The position numbers were made by a program, and so were the translations under genes. From CAWDPQ01 sp049642465 (GTDB taxonomy: Bacteria > Acidobacteriota > Vicinamibacteria > Vicinamibacterales > 2-12-FULL-66-21): a DNA stretch of 49,073 bases. The notes below the pieces were generated by a model, which saw nothing but the letters and a program-made list of their open reading frames with translations, was not told the DNA's origin and ran no database searches. Of this stretch, positions 8,535-16,548 are shown in pieces. Each line of letters opens with the position of its first letter. Position 1 is the first letter of the stretch. The stretch spans positions 1-49,073 of the forward strand of contig JBAROV010000233.1 of NCBI GenBank assembly GCA_049642465.1, written 5' to 3'.

Positions 8535-9338
8535 TCAGAACTTCGACACCTTGACGCGGGCCCGCACTTCGCTGCGTTTGGAACGGTCCGAGGCATACGT
8601 GGCCAGATCGCTCCCCTTGACGCGGAGCACAATCGTGCTGGCATCGTAGATCTCGTCGGGCGTCAGGGGACCCTCGCTATCGCGCGCCGCGACGGTCAGC
8701 CATTCGTCCGCTGCAAGATCCATCGCGACGCTGTAGTCCAACATCGCATCGATCAGCGCATTCTGTACGGCTTCGGTGTAGGAGGTGTGCGGATCGTCGG
8801 GCGCAGCCGTGTCGGCGGTCGCCGCCGCGACGTTGCGATCGCGATCGGTATTTGCGGCCTGGCCCCTGGCGGGCAACGCGGGCCCGAGCTGCTGGACGTA
8901 CTTCAGCGCCTGCTCGGCCTCGAGTCTGCGCGGGCTATCGGGCAATGAGGTCAACGCCTGTCGAAGCGCATCAATCGCGCTCGCCATCGCCGAGTCGCGC
9001 TCGACCGTGCGCATCGCCCAGATCACGGTCGGCCGCAACGCGGGGATCTCGACATCGAAGAAGACGCCGTAGTTTTCGAGCACGAACCCACGCGCCCGGG
9101 CTTGACCCGTGAACAGCATCAAGCTGGGATCGCGGCTCTGCATCCGTCGCGCGAGATCCTCCGCGCCCGAACGAACAGCCCGCGTGAGCACGCCTTCCAT
9201 GATCTGTATCTGATTTCGGCGCCGCTGAGCCGCCTGATCCTGGACCGCTGACCCCTGCGGAGGGGCCGCAGAGGGCTGGACCGGTACGGCCTGCAAGCCG
9301 ATGGAAATTGCCGCGGCCAATAACATTCCGTTTGTCAC
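8535..9338 (-). CDS. Exported protein, unknown function
   Basis: A 267-residue protein with a short signal-like N-terminus (MLLAAAISIGLQAVPVQ). The middle is helical: NQIQIMEGVLTRAVRSGAEDLARRMQ, then a strand-rich section GFVLENYGVFFDVEIPAL, an Ala/Arg-rich linker and a C-terminal half ending in an ALIDAMLDYSVAMDL helix. No enzyme motif seen. Two adjacent GTG codons could start it; GAGGTG lies 2 nt before the first and 5 nt before the second, so the second (9338) is chosen. It follows the sigma/anti-sigma genes at 185 bp and precedes the lipoprotein gene by 14 bp. Possible target of the neighbouring ECF sigma factor. Confidence 0.62.
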   Translation of the reverse strand: MTNGMLLAAAISIGLQAVPVQPSAAPPQGSAVQDQAAQRRRNQIQIMEGVLTRAVRSGAEDLARRMQSRDPSLMLFTGQARARGFVLENYGVFFDVEIPALRPTVIWAMRTVERDSAMASAIDALRQALTSLPDSPRRLEAEQALKYVQQLGPALPARGQAANTDRDRNVAAATADTAAPDDPHTSYTEAVQNALIDAMLDYSVAMDLAADEWLTVAARDSEGPLTPDEIYDASTIVLRVKGSDLATYASDRSKRSEVRARVKVSKF

Positions 9339-9523
9339 CACTGCACCTCATTAATCAATGCTCGCGGGGCCCCACCCCCGCTCGCTCTCGCTCGGCGGCC
9401 CGCCTCCGGCGGGCTTCCCTCCAACCTTCGCGCCGGGTTCTCGCGAAGGTTGCCCGCCGGAGCTCAGCGAAAGCGGGCCGGCGCTCCGGCTGGCAAGCCG
9501 GCGCCTCGCTCGGGCCGCAGGCG
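9339..9523. repeat. Repeat-rich spacer with strong hairpin
   Basis: Gene-free spacer between the anti-sigma gene and the exported protein gene. A 10-bp perfect stem (AACCTTCGCG at 9423-9432 with CGCGAAGGTT at 9442-9451, 9-nt loop) is flanked by GC-rich palindromes such as GCCCGCCTCCGGCGGGC. No T-tract follows, so it is not a typical terminator. Read on the minus strand, the part next to the downstream start resembles, weakly, the end of the ~90-bp repeat at 11101 and 39541. Confidence 0.55.
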
Positions 9524-10318
9524 CTATCGCTGCTGCGTCACGCGCAACAGATGGTTGAGCGTGTCGCGATGCCGAATCAACTCCGCGTCCGTCAGCCCCT
9601 GAACCTGACGCAATCCTTGTTCGATCCGCGCGAGATCTCCCGCACGCGTCGCGTCGAACTCGCGGACGACCTGCGTCAACCGCATGGCCAATTCGCGCTG
9701 CTGGCGTGTTTCGCTCTCGGCGATGATTCTGCGAAACGTCCGCAACAGCTCGGCGTCCGACATTCCTCCCGAGGCCGTCGCCTGCGGCTCGCCAGGCAAG
9801 GTCGCCGCCTGAACCCGCCGCTCACGCTGCTCGAGTTGCTGCAGCCGCTGGTCGAGAAGGCGTAGTCGTGACGCCCACTCTTCGGACGTCAACGAAACCG
9901 GAACGGTCGCGGCAGCCGAATCGCGCGCAGCCTGGACGCTGGCGGATTTGTTCCATCCGGTGCGAACGACCAGGCCGTCGTTCCCGTAGCGCAATTCGAT
10001 GTTGGAGATGGCCGCGGCCACGGCGAGCACGAGGATCGCGGCCGCCGCAAGTCCCCACGCCGGCCCTGCCCTGAGGCCGTCGAAGGGACGGAATGCCCCC
10101 AAGGACCGGCGTCGCCCGGAGGGCTGTTCGCGAATGATCTTGAACCCCAGCTCGGAGTCGGGAGGAGACCATGCGGCCAGCGCGAGCCGGGTGCCTCCGA
10201 GGTCCGACAGCTCGGTTTGGCAGTCAACGCATTCGCGAAGGTGCAGCTCGAAGGCTGCCCGATCAGACGCCGGTAACTCGTCGTACAGATAGTCGAGCAG
10301 CCGCTCGTGGTTACACAT
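9524..10318 (-). CDS. Zinc-binding anti-sigma factor, membrane-anchored
   Basis: A 264-residue anti-sigma factor. The N-terminus carries a ZAS zinc motif, H26-x3-C30-x2-C33 (HLRECVDC), with an additional His at residue 4, the standard sigma-binding fold. One membrane helix spans about residues 87-106, and the remainder is a coiled-coil-rich periplasmic part (RLRLLDQRLQQLEQRERRVQ and RTFRRIIAESETRQQRELAMRL). It should hold the ECF sigma factor inactive until an envelope signal arrives. Its start overlaps the sigma stop by 8 bp. Residues 76-88, just before the membrane helix, are encoded by a REP-like repeat (10061-10088) and so may be an insertion tolerated in the linker. Confidence 0.88.
   Translation of the reverse strand: MCNHERLLDYLYDELPASDRAAFELHLRECVDCQTELSDLGGTRLALAAWSPPDSELGFKIIREQPSGRRRSLGAFRPFDGLRAGPAWGLAAAAILVLAVAAAISNIELRYGNDGLVVRTGWNKSASVQAARDSAAATVPVSLTSEEWASRLRLLDQRLQQLEQRERRVQAATLPGEPQATASGGMSDAELLRTFRRIIAESETRQQRELAMRLTQVVREFDATRAGDLARIEQGLRQVQGLTDAELIRHRDTLNHLLRVTQQR
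10061..10088 (-). repeat. REP-like element inside the anti-sigma gene
   Basis: On the minus strand this reads TCCCTTCGACGGCCTCAGGG followed by CAGGGCCG. It matches the conserved arm of the palindromic element at 42308-42347 (GTCGAAGG, CTGAG and GGCC blocks). In the host frame it encodes FDGLRAGP within the linker before the membrane helix. Confidence 0.6.
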
Positions 10319-10919
10319 GTTTCTGGTCCTTCCGCGTCGCGGATCCGAACGTGCTCTCGACGCCCGCCAGCTCCAGTTGTCTTCGGAGCACCGTGAGCCC
10401 CTGATATAAACGTGTCTTGACGGTGCTCAGCGGACAGTCGAGCAAATCCGCGATCTCCTGAAACGTCAAGCCGTGGTATTCCTTCAACACAATCGCCGTC
10501 CGTTGTTCGTCGGGGAGCATGGCCATCGCTTTCGCGACGGCGCGTCCGAGCTCGCGGCGTGACACGAGATCTTCGACCGTCTCCGCCGGCTCCGCAGACG
10601 AGGCGAGCTCGAGCAGATCCACACCCTCAGGCGCTTGCGCGACTGGCGCCCGGCGCTCGCGCCTGATCCAGTCGCGACACAGGTTCAGCGTGATCCGGTA
10701 CAGCCATGACGAGAACTTCGCCTGACCTTTGAAACCGGCGAGCGCCCTGAAGGCGCGGAGGAAGGTTTCCTGAGCGACGTCACGCGCGTCTTCCTCGCGT
10801 CCGATCACCCGATAGGCGAGGGCGTAGATAGGCCTCTCCCAGCGCAGGACGAGCTGGTTGAAGCTGTCGAGATCGCCCCCCATCGAGCGGGCGACCAACT
10901 CTTCGTCTGTGGACGCCAT
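10311..10919 (-). CDS. ECF sigma-70 factor (RpoE-like)
   Basis: A 202-residue extracytoplasmic-function sigma factor. Region 2 is at residues 20-85 (YALAYRVIGREEDARDVAQETFLRAFRAL, then FSSWLYRITLNLCRDWIRR), region 4 at about 130-185 (AMAMLPDEQRTAIVLKEYHGLTFQEIADLLDCPLSTVKTRLYQG, the helix-turn-helix for the -35). It is cotranscribed with its anti-sigma gene, with which it overlaps by 8 bp. Divergent to the histidine kinase at 11197. It is distinct from the second ECF factor at 32877. The ATG at 10919 is the only sensible start. Confidence 0.95.
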   Translation of the reverse strand: MASTDEELVARSMGGDLDSFNQLVLRWERPIYALAYRVIGREEDARDVAQETFLRAFRALAGFKGQAKFSSWLYRITLNLCRDWIRRERRAPVAQAPEGVDLLELASSAEPAETVEDLVSRRELGRAVAKAMAMLPDEQRTAIVLKEYHGLTFQEIADLLDCPLSTVKTRLYQGLTVLRRQLELAGVESTFGSATRKDQKHV

Positions 10920-11007
10920 GCTTGGACCAAAACGGCCGCCCGGTCCGGGAGTCCCCCGCCGTTCAAAAAATTTAGACGTTCGAAGGGGGCGGTCAGCCTT
11001 GGACCAT

Positions 11008-11036
11008 TTTACCTTTTGCCATCAACACCTTAGAAT
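11008..11036 (+). promoter_or_regulatory. Sigma70-like promoter for the kinase gene
   Basis: TTTACC at 11008-11013 and TAGAAT at 11031-11036 with a 17-bp spacer. The expected start near 11043 gives a leader of about 150 nt that contains the ~90-bp dispersed repeat. Confidence 0.45.
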
Positions 11037-11100
11037 GCCTGCCTCCGTCTTCACACCGTTATGCGGCGCTCCTGACGGTTCCTCCTTGTCGCCGCATCAA

Positions 11101-11194
11101 CGGCGGCGCGCACCGCACGCCCGCGAGGGAGCGGCGCGGGGGCGAAGGGGTCCCCGCAAGCGACCGAGCCGGGGTGTGGGGCGGAGCCCCACTT
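11101..11194 (+). repeat. ~90-bp dispersed repeat, copy A
   Basis: GC-rich element that aligns along its length with the reverse complement of 39541-39636. Shared blocks are CGCGAGGGAGCGGCGCG, AGGGGTCCCCGC, and GGGTGTGGGGCGGAGCCCC; by eye about 85 percent of positions agree. It ends in a GGGGC-GGA-GCCCC hairpin only a few bases before the start codon of the histidine kinase gene. Copy B ends at the same relative point before uvrA. Confidence 0.75.
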
Positions 11195-11196
11195 GA

Positions 11197-12360
11197 ATGA
11201 TGGACATCCCGCTTCGCGACCTCCTGGGCGCCTTTTCTCGCGTCGTGTCGGCCACGCTGCGCGTCAGTCCCGCGCTCGAAGCGTTCGTCCACGAAGCCAA
11301 CACGGTCTACCACGCGCGGAGGACGTCGGTGTGGCTACACGAGCGTCGCGCGCGTACGCTCAATCTCGATGCCACTACCAGTGAACGAGCGGAGCAGCCA
11401 ACCACCATCAGCGCAGACGACCCCGAGGCGCCGGCGGCTCGCGGCCTTCGTCTCGAACACCCCCAACTCCTGCGCCATCGTGATGAAACCATCCTCATCT
11501 CGCCGCTGCGCGGGTGGCGCCGTGCGCTCGGGACGATCGTGATCGAGAACCCGCGGTTCTCAGACGAGGCCCGTCTACTCGTTCAGACGGATGAACTCGC
11601 GCGGCAGCTGTCTGTCGGACTCGAGAACGTGCTGCTGCTCGAAGAGGTCCTGCGTCAACGCCAGCGTCTGGCGCAGTCCGAACGACTGGCCTCGCTGGGA
11701 CAGTTTGTCGCAGGAATCGCCCACGAAATGAACAACCCGCTTCAGGGCGTGCTCGGCCACCTCGAACTTCTGATGCGGAGTTCGCGCGCGGCGCGCCCGC
11801 TCAGAAAAGACCTTCGAGGGATTTACCAGGAGGCAGATCGCGCGGCAAAGATCGTCCAGAACCTGCTCATCTTCAGCGGTTCGCGGCCGCTCACCCGTAA
11901 ACGCCTCCGCCTCGAACGCGTGGTGACGCGCGCGGTCGCGAGCCGGCGCGCGGCCTGCCGCAAGCTGGCGATTGAAGTACTCAGGTCGGACGAGGAGGAG
12001 TTGGCCCCGATTAGCGGTGATCCGCTCCTGTTACACCAGGCTCTTCTCAACGTGCTGATTAACGCCGAACACGCGGCATCAATCGGCCAGCCGCCCGCCA
12101 GGATCTGGGTCAACGTCCGGCATGACAGGGAGCGTGGCGTGTTGAGCACAAGCATTCGAGATAGCGGTCCAGGGATCCCGGAGGAGGTCCTGCCGCGCAT
12201 CTTCGATCCGTTCTTCACGACCAAGGAAGTGGGGCGCGGGACCGGGCTCGGCCTCGCGATCACGTACGGAATCATTCAAGAACACGGCGGCGCGATTCAC
12301 GCGTCGAACGACCCGGGCGGAGGGGCGGCCTTCACAATCGAGCTACCGGCCACGGTGTGA
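11197..12360 (+). CDS. Soluble histidine kinase with GAF-like sensor
   Basis: A 387-residue histidine kinase without membrane segments. Residues 10-145 resemble a GAF sensor domain (ALEAFVHEANTVYHARRTSVWLHE, ISPLRGWRRALGTIVIENP). The dimerisation helix follows with phospho-accepting H176 in GIAHEMNNPLQGVLGHLELL, then the ATPase domain with N box (LLNVLINAEHA), G1 (RDSGPGIP), F box (FDPFFTTK) and G2 (GTGLGLAITYGI). It should autophosphorylate in response to a cytoplasmic signal. The HTH-receiver protein encoded 135 bp downstream is the likely partner. Two ATG codons are adjacent; the first is used. The leader holds a dispersed repeat that ends directly before the start. Confidence 0.9.
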   Translation: MMDIPLRDLLGAFSRVVSATLRVSPALEAFVHEANTVYHARRTSVWLHERRARTLNLDATTSERAEQPTTISADDPEAPAARGLRLEHPQLLRHRDETILISPLRGWRRALGTIVIENPRFSDEARLLVQTDELARQLSVGLENVLLLEEVLRQRQRLAQSERLASLGQFVAGIAHEMNNPLQGVLGHLELLMRSSRAARPLRKDLRGIYQEADRAAKIVQNLLIFSGSRPLTRKRLRLERVVTRAVASRRAACRKLAIEVLRSDEEELAPISGDPLLLHQALLNVLINAEHAASIGQPPARIWVNVRHDRERGVLSTSIRDSGPGIPEEVLPRIFDPFFTTKEVGRGTGLGLAITYGIIQEHGGAIHASNDPGGGAAFTIELPATV

Positions 12361-12415
12361 AAAGCCTGGCCATCGCCTGGAACCGCCGTAACACGAGCGA
12401 CCCGCTCACCGCTCC

Positions 12416-12434
12416 GGCCTTTCAACGAAAGGCC
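12416..12434. terminator. Short hairpin between kinase and regulator genes
   Basis: A perfect 7-bp stem, GGCCTTT-CAACG-AAAGGCC, lies 56 bp after the kinase stop. It lacks a T-run and could be a weak terminator or a processing site. The rest of 12361-12495 shows nothing else convincing. Confidence 0.35.
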
Positions 12435-12495
12435 TTCCATGCCCGGCGAAACTCTGCAATTACACCATCATGTCTGGTAAAGTACGTTCTTCCTC

Positions 12496-13086
12496 ATGGA
12501 TGAAGGATTTCTGACGACCGAGGAGGTACTCGAGTACCTGCAGGTCAATCTCAGGACCGTCTATCGGTTGATCAAGGCGGGCCGAATCCCTGCTGTCAGG
12601 GTCGGGCGCCAATGGCGCTTCCGCAAACGGGACATCGACGCGTGGCTCGAAAGTCAGCGGCCGCGCGGCGGTCGGGCAGCGGCCGCGTCGACCCGCGCCA
12701 TCGCTTCGCAGGCAGGCCGGCCGCGCGTGCTCATCGTGGATGACGAGGCGAGCATTCGCGATCTGCTGTCCAAAACACTGGCACTGGCGGAGTACGACGT
12801 AGACCTCGCCCCCGACGGCCGAACCGCGGTCGAGCGGCTTCGCATCATTCCTTACGATCTGCTCATCACCGATCTCAAGATGCCGGGCGTGGACGGATTG
12901 TCCGTCATCCGTGAGGCGCGCCGCCTGAAGGCGGACATTCCGGTGATCATCATTACGGGCTTCTCGACCGAGGCGAGCGCCATCGAGGCGGTGAATCTCG
13001 GGGTGTCCGGTTATCTGACGAAGCCATTCAGGGTACCCCGCGTTCTCGCCGCCGCGTCGAAGGCGCTCGGCGAGCAGGCGTCGTGA
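12496..13086 (+). CDS. Excisionase-type HTH fused to a receiver domain
   Basis: A 196-residue response regulator with reversed architecture. Residues 4-53 form an excisionase/MerR-like winged helix (LTTEEVLEYLQVNLRTVYRLIKAGRIPAVRVGRQWRF, HTH_17 type). After an Ala-rich linker, residues 76-190 form a CheY-like receiver: acidic pair D82/D83, phospho-acceptor D126 (LITDLKMPG), T154 and K176 all in place. Most DNA-binding response regulators have the receiver first. The closest kinase is encoded upstream at 11197. The stop overlaps the ABC-F start (GTGA), so both are translated from one message. Targets unknown. Confidence 0.9.
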   Translation: MDEGFLTTEEVLEYLQVNLRTVYRLIKAGRIPAVRVGRQWRFRKRDIDAWLESQRPRGGRAAAASTRAIASQAGRPRVLIVDDEASIRDLLSKTLALAEYDVDLAPDGRTAVERLRIIPYDLLITDLKMPGVDGLSVIREARRLKADIPVIIITGFSTEASAIEAVNLGVSGYLTKPFRVPRVLAAASKALGEQAS

Positions 13087-15086
13087 TCCAGCTTTCATCC
13101 GTCACCAAAGCGTTCGGCGACCGCGTGCTGCTCGAGTCGGTGAGCTGGCAGATTGACGACCGCGAGCGAGTCGGCCTGAGCGGCCCGAACGGCGCAGGGA
13201 AGACCACCCTCCTCAAGATGCTGGCCGGCATGGAAGAACCTGATGCCGGACAGATCATCAAACCGTCGGCGCTGACAGTTGGCTACCTCCCGCAGGACGG
13301 CCTGTTGCACTCCGGCCGCACCTTACTCGAAGAGGCTGGACTCGCCTTCAAGCCGCTGCTCGACATGCGCGCCGAAATCGCCGCGCTCGAAGAGCGCCTC
13401 GCCGCGGATCACGCAGACGATTCAGAACACGCGTCGATGCTCACCAGGTACAGCGAGCTCCAGGAGCGATTTCGCCGCGAGGAAGGCTACAGCATCGACC
13501 TGAAGATCTCGACCGTGCTGCGAGGGCTCGGCTTTTCGCAAGAGGATCTGAGCCAGCCGACGGAAACGTTCTCGGGCGGATGGCAGATGCGAATCGCCCT
13601 CGCAAAGCTCCTGCTCGGGCGTCCTGGACTGCTGCTCCTCGACGAACCGACCAACCATCTCGATCTCGAAGCCCGCAACTGGCTCGAAGAGTACCTCGCC
13701 GAATATCCGCACGCCGTCATCCTCGTCTCCCACGACCGCTTCTTCCTCGATGCCGTCGTCACTCGCATTACCGAGATCGGGTTGCGGACGCTCACCGACT
13801 ACACGGGAAACTACACGGATTATCTGCGCGAGCGCGAGGCGCGCATGGAGCAGCTTCGCCAACGCAAACGCGATCAGGACGATGAAATTGCGCGGATGCA
13901 GGCGTTCATCAACCGGTTCCGCTATCAGGCGACGAAAGCGGCGCAGGTGCAGAGCCGAATCAAGATGCTCGACAAGATCGTCCCGATCGAGATCCCGGCG
14001 GAGCGCAAACGCGTCCACTTCTCGTTTCCCGCGTGCGCGAAGAGCGGGCGGACGGTGATCGATCTGCGGGGCGTGAGCAAGTCATACGGTCCGCGACGGG
14101 TCTTCGACCGTGCGAGTCTGCACATCGAGCGGGGCGATCGCATTGCCCTGATTGGGCCGAATGGAGCCGGAAAGTCCACGATGATGCGGATGCTTTCAGG
14201 CGTAGAGGCGCCGGACGCCGGCACGCGCACCGAGGGCCACCAGGTCATCATGCAGTATTTCGCACAGGACGAGGCGACTCGCCTGGATCCCACACTCACC
14301 GTCTATCGGACCCTTGCGGGCGAGGCGCCCCTTCACATGGTCCCGCATATCCGCAATATTCTCGGCGGGTTCCTGTTTTCCGGCGACGACATCGAAAAAC
14401 CTGTCCGCGTACTGTCGGGCGGCGAGCGAACACGACTGGCGGTTGCCCGCATGTTGCTCCGTCCATCGAACACGCTGGTGCTCGACGAGCCGACCAACCA
14501 CCTCGATCTCGATTCGAAAGACGTGCTCCTCGAGGCGCTCGAGGACTTCGGAGGCACGCTCATCTTCGTGTCGCACGATCGATACTTCGTGGACAAGCTC
14601 GCGAACAAGGTCGTGGATATCGGTCATGGGCAAGCGTTGCTCTATCCCGGGAACTACGAAGAGTTCCTGTGGAGCAGACGCCAGCAGGCGCACGCCAGTA
14701 CACCTTCACCAGCTCCCGCGCCTGCCCATGTCCCAACGGCCGGTGCCAAGCCGCGCGCCGCATCGAGGCTTGCAGTACAAGCTCCAGCGGCCAGGCCGCC
14801 GTCCAAAGCAGAGGCGCAGGTTACCTACGCCGAGCGCAAAAGGCAGGAAGCGGACGCGCGGCGAGACAAGAAGGCCTCCGACGCACGCCAGCGGCGCATC
14901 GACGAACTCGAGGCGCGCATCGCTGACCGGGAGCGAGCCATTAAAGAGATCGAAGCGACAATGTCCGCGCCTGGCTTCTACGAGGATCACGAAGCTGCCA
15001 AGCCAGTCATCGACCGGCATCAGGCTTTGATGTGGGAAGTTGGTGATCTGATGAATCAGTGGGAAGCTCTGCAGACAAAACTGTAA
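13083..15086 (+). CDS. ABC-F family ATPase (ribosome-associated type)
   Basis: A 667-residue protein with two ABC ATPase domains and no membrane segments, the layout of ABC-F translation factors (EttA/Uup/YdiF group). Walker A motifs are GPNGAGKTTLLKM (residue ~38) and GPNGAGKSTMMRM (~360); signatures are FSGGW and LSGGERTRLAVA; both Walker B motifs read LDEPTNHLDL. The linker between domains (LREREARMEQLRQRKRDQDDEIARMQAFINRFRYQATKA) corresponds to the P-site tRNA interaction motif. A charged coiled-coil C-terminal tail follows an Ala/Pro linker, as in Uup-like members. GTG start overlapping the regulator stop by 4 bp. Confidence 0.93.
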   Translation: MIQLSSVTKAFGDRVLLESVSWQIDDRERVGLSGPNGAGKTTLLKMLAGMEEPDAGQIIKPSALTVGYLPQDGLLHSGRTLLEEAGLAFKPLLDMRAEIAALEERLAADHADDSEHASMLTRYSELQERFRREEGYSIDLKISTVLRGLGFSQEDLSQPTETFSGGWQMRIALAKLLLGRPGLLLLDEPTNHLDLEARNWLEEYLAEYPHAVILVSHDRFFLDAVVTRITEIGLRTLTDYTGNYTDYLREREARMEQLRQRKRDQDDEIARMQAFINRFRYQATKAAQVQSRIKMLDKIVPIEIPAERKRVHFSFPACAKSGRTVIDLRGVSKSYGPRRVFDRASLHIERGDRIALIGPNGAGKSTMMRMLSGVEAPDAGTRTEGHQVIMQYFAQDEATRLDPTLTVYRTLAGEAPLHMVPHIRNILGGFLFSGDDIEKPVRVLSGGERTRLAVARMLLRPSNTLVLDEPTNHLDLDSKDVLLEALEDFGGTLIFVSHDRYFVDKLANKVVDIGHGQALLYPGNYEEFLWSRRQQAHASTPSPAPAPAHVPTAGAKPRAASRLAVQAPAARPPSKAEAQVTYAERKRQEADARRDKKASDARQRRIDELEARIADRERAIKEIEATMSAPGFYEDHEAAKPVIDRHQALMWEVGDLMNQWEALQTKL

Positions 15087-15136
15087 TCATGTTCCAAAAT
15101 CGTCTGCACCTCAGCCGAGTACAACTAACCATTTCC

Positions 15137-15193
15137 GAAATTTCCTAGAGAAAACAGGGGAGTTTGGCTGAACAGCCGGGCACATCCTTTGCC
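15137..15193 (+). promoter_or_regulatory. Sigma54-like promoter before the PAS kinase gene
   Basis: GGGCACATCCTTTGCC at 15178-15193 has the GG-N10-GC spacing of sigma54 promoters and matches the TGGCAC/TTGC consensus except the first T and the final A/T. Predicted start is near 15204, about 70 bp before the coding start. Upstream lie a GAAATTTC palindrome (15137-15144) and a GGCTG-AA-CAGCC dyad (15166-15177), candidates for activator binding. The response regulator two genes on is of the sigma54-activating type. Confidence 0.45.
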
Positions 15194-15273
15194 CCCGTGC
15201 TGTCGGCGCACCATCAGCCTGCCCACTTCCGCGGCATGGCCGACGTGTGCGTCTCTGGCTCGCTAACTAAAAG

Positions 15274-16548
15274 ATGGAAAAGAGCTTGGCTGAACTGCAG
15301 GGCTTAATTACAATCTTGCCATCCGAAGCCGCCGGCTTCAGCCTCAGCCCAGTTATGCCTGACCGGAAGTTGCGCGGCGCTTCGCCGACGCCTGCGGCAT
15401 CTGCTAAACGAGGGGCGAAGAAGCCCGCTGCTCGTCGCAAGCGCTCCGTCGACGAAGTGGCGGCCGACAGTTTTTACCGTGATCTCGTGTGGACGCTGAG
15501 AAATGGCGTCCTGGCCATCACCCGGGATGGTCGAATCGCGGTCATGAACGAGGTGGCATATCGCATCCTCGGATTGAACCCCAAGCCCAACGACATTGGC
15601 AGCCCGTTCACGGCGGTCCTCCGCGACCGGCCCGACGTGTGCCGGATCGTGGCTGGTGCCTTCGATTTGTCGCACTTGCCAAACCGGGCCGAACTGAGGC
15701 TGAAGAGCACCGGGAAGGTGATCGGCTACACCTTGTCCCAGGTGCGTGACCGTCGCGGTCGGTTGACCGGTGCCACCCTCTTCTTCAAGGACCTTACGAG
15801 GGTCGAGCAACTGGAAGAGCGCGAACGGCTCCGCGACCGCCTGGCAGCGCTCGGGGAGATGGCGGCGGCGATCGCCCACGAAGTCAAGAACCCGCTTGCC
15901 GGCATCGAGGTCATGGCCGGCATTCTCAGGCGTCAGCTGGCGGAGTCGCCCGACGCTCAGGCCATCCTCGAAGACATCATCAAAGAAGCGAAGATGGCCA
16001 ACGCCATCGTCCTCGAGATCCTGGACTTCGTTCGACCGATTCGACTGCAAGTCGAGCGCATCACGCTCGCCGATGCGGTCCGCGACGCGATTTCCATGGC
16101 GGAAAGCCATGTGCCGCGAGGCGAAGTGGCCATCGATGTGTCGCTCGCGCCGGACCTTCCGAGCATTCACGGCGATCCGCATCAGCTCCGGCAACTGTTT
16201 ACCAATTTGCTCACGAATGCATTCGAGGCGCTCGGCGGGCGCGGGACCGTTCGGATTCTCGCGGCGCGACTCGCGGACGACCCTATTTCGGGCGGAGAAC
16301 CGCAGGCCGTCCCGAGTCTGCAGATCGAAGTCACCGATGACGGGCCTGGCGTGCCGGCTGACGTGATGGACAGGATTTTCAGCCCGTTTTTCACAACCAA
16401 GCCGCAAGGCTCCGGGCTGGGGCTGGCAATCGTCCGAAAGATCGTCGATGCACACGATGGACGCATCGACGTCAGCGCACCGCTCGCGGGGGGCACCCGT
16501 TTCCGCGTGACGCTGCCGGTCACGAGCGGTCACGAATTGTTTCGATGA
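15274..16548 (+). CDS. PAS-domain histidine kinase (NtrB-like)
   Basis: A 424-residue cytoplasmic kinase. A basic Ala/Lys-rich N-terminus (residues 30-60) precedes a PAS domain (residues 65-180, LVWTLRNGVLAITRDGRIAVMNEVAYRILGL). The phospho-accepting H202 is in AAIAHEVKNPLAGIEVMAGIL, and the ATPase domain has LLTNAFEAL, DDGPGVP, FSPFFTTK and GSGLGLAIV. This is the NtrB/AtoS type. It is followed after 114 bp by an NtrC-type regulator gene, surely its partner. The ATG at 15274 lacks a clear ribosome site; an internal ATG at 15355 is an alternative. A sigma54-like promoter lies upstream, suggesting autoregulation. Confidence 0.9.
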   Translation: MEKSLAELQGLITILPSEAAGFSLSPVMPDRKLRGASPTPAASAKRGAKKPAARRKRSVDEVAADSFYRDLVWTLRNGVLAITRDGRIAVMNEVAYRILGLNPKPNDIGSPFTAVLRDRPDVCRIVAGAFDLSHLPNRAELRLKSTGKVIGYTLSQVRDRRGRLTGATLFFKDLTRVEQLEERERLRDRLAALGEMAAAIAHEVKNPLAGIEVMAGILRRQLAESPDAQAILEDIIKEAKMANAIVLEILDFVRPIRLQVERITLADAVRDAISMAESHVPRGEVAIDVSLAPDLPSIHGDPHQLRQLFTNLLTNAFEALGGRGTVRILAARLADDPISGGEPQAVPSLQIEVTDDGPGVPADVMDRIFSPFFTTKPQGSGLGLAIVRKIVDAHDGRIDVSAPLAGGTRFRVTLPVTSGHELFR

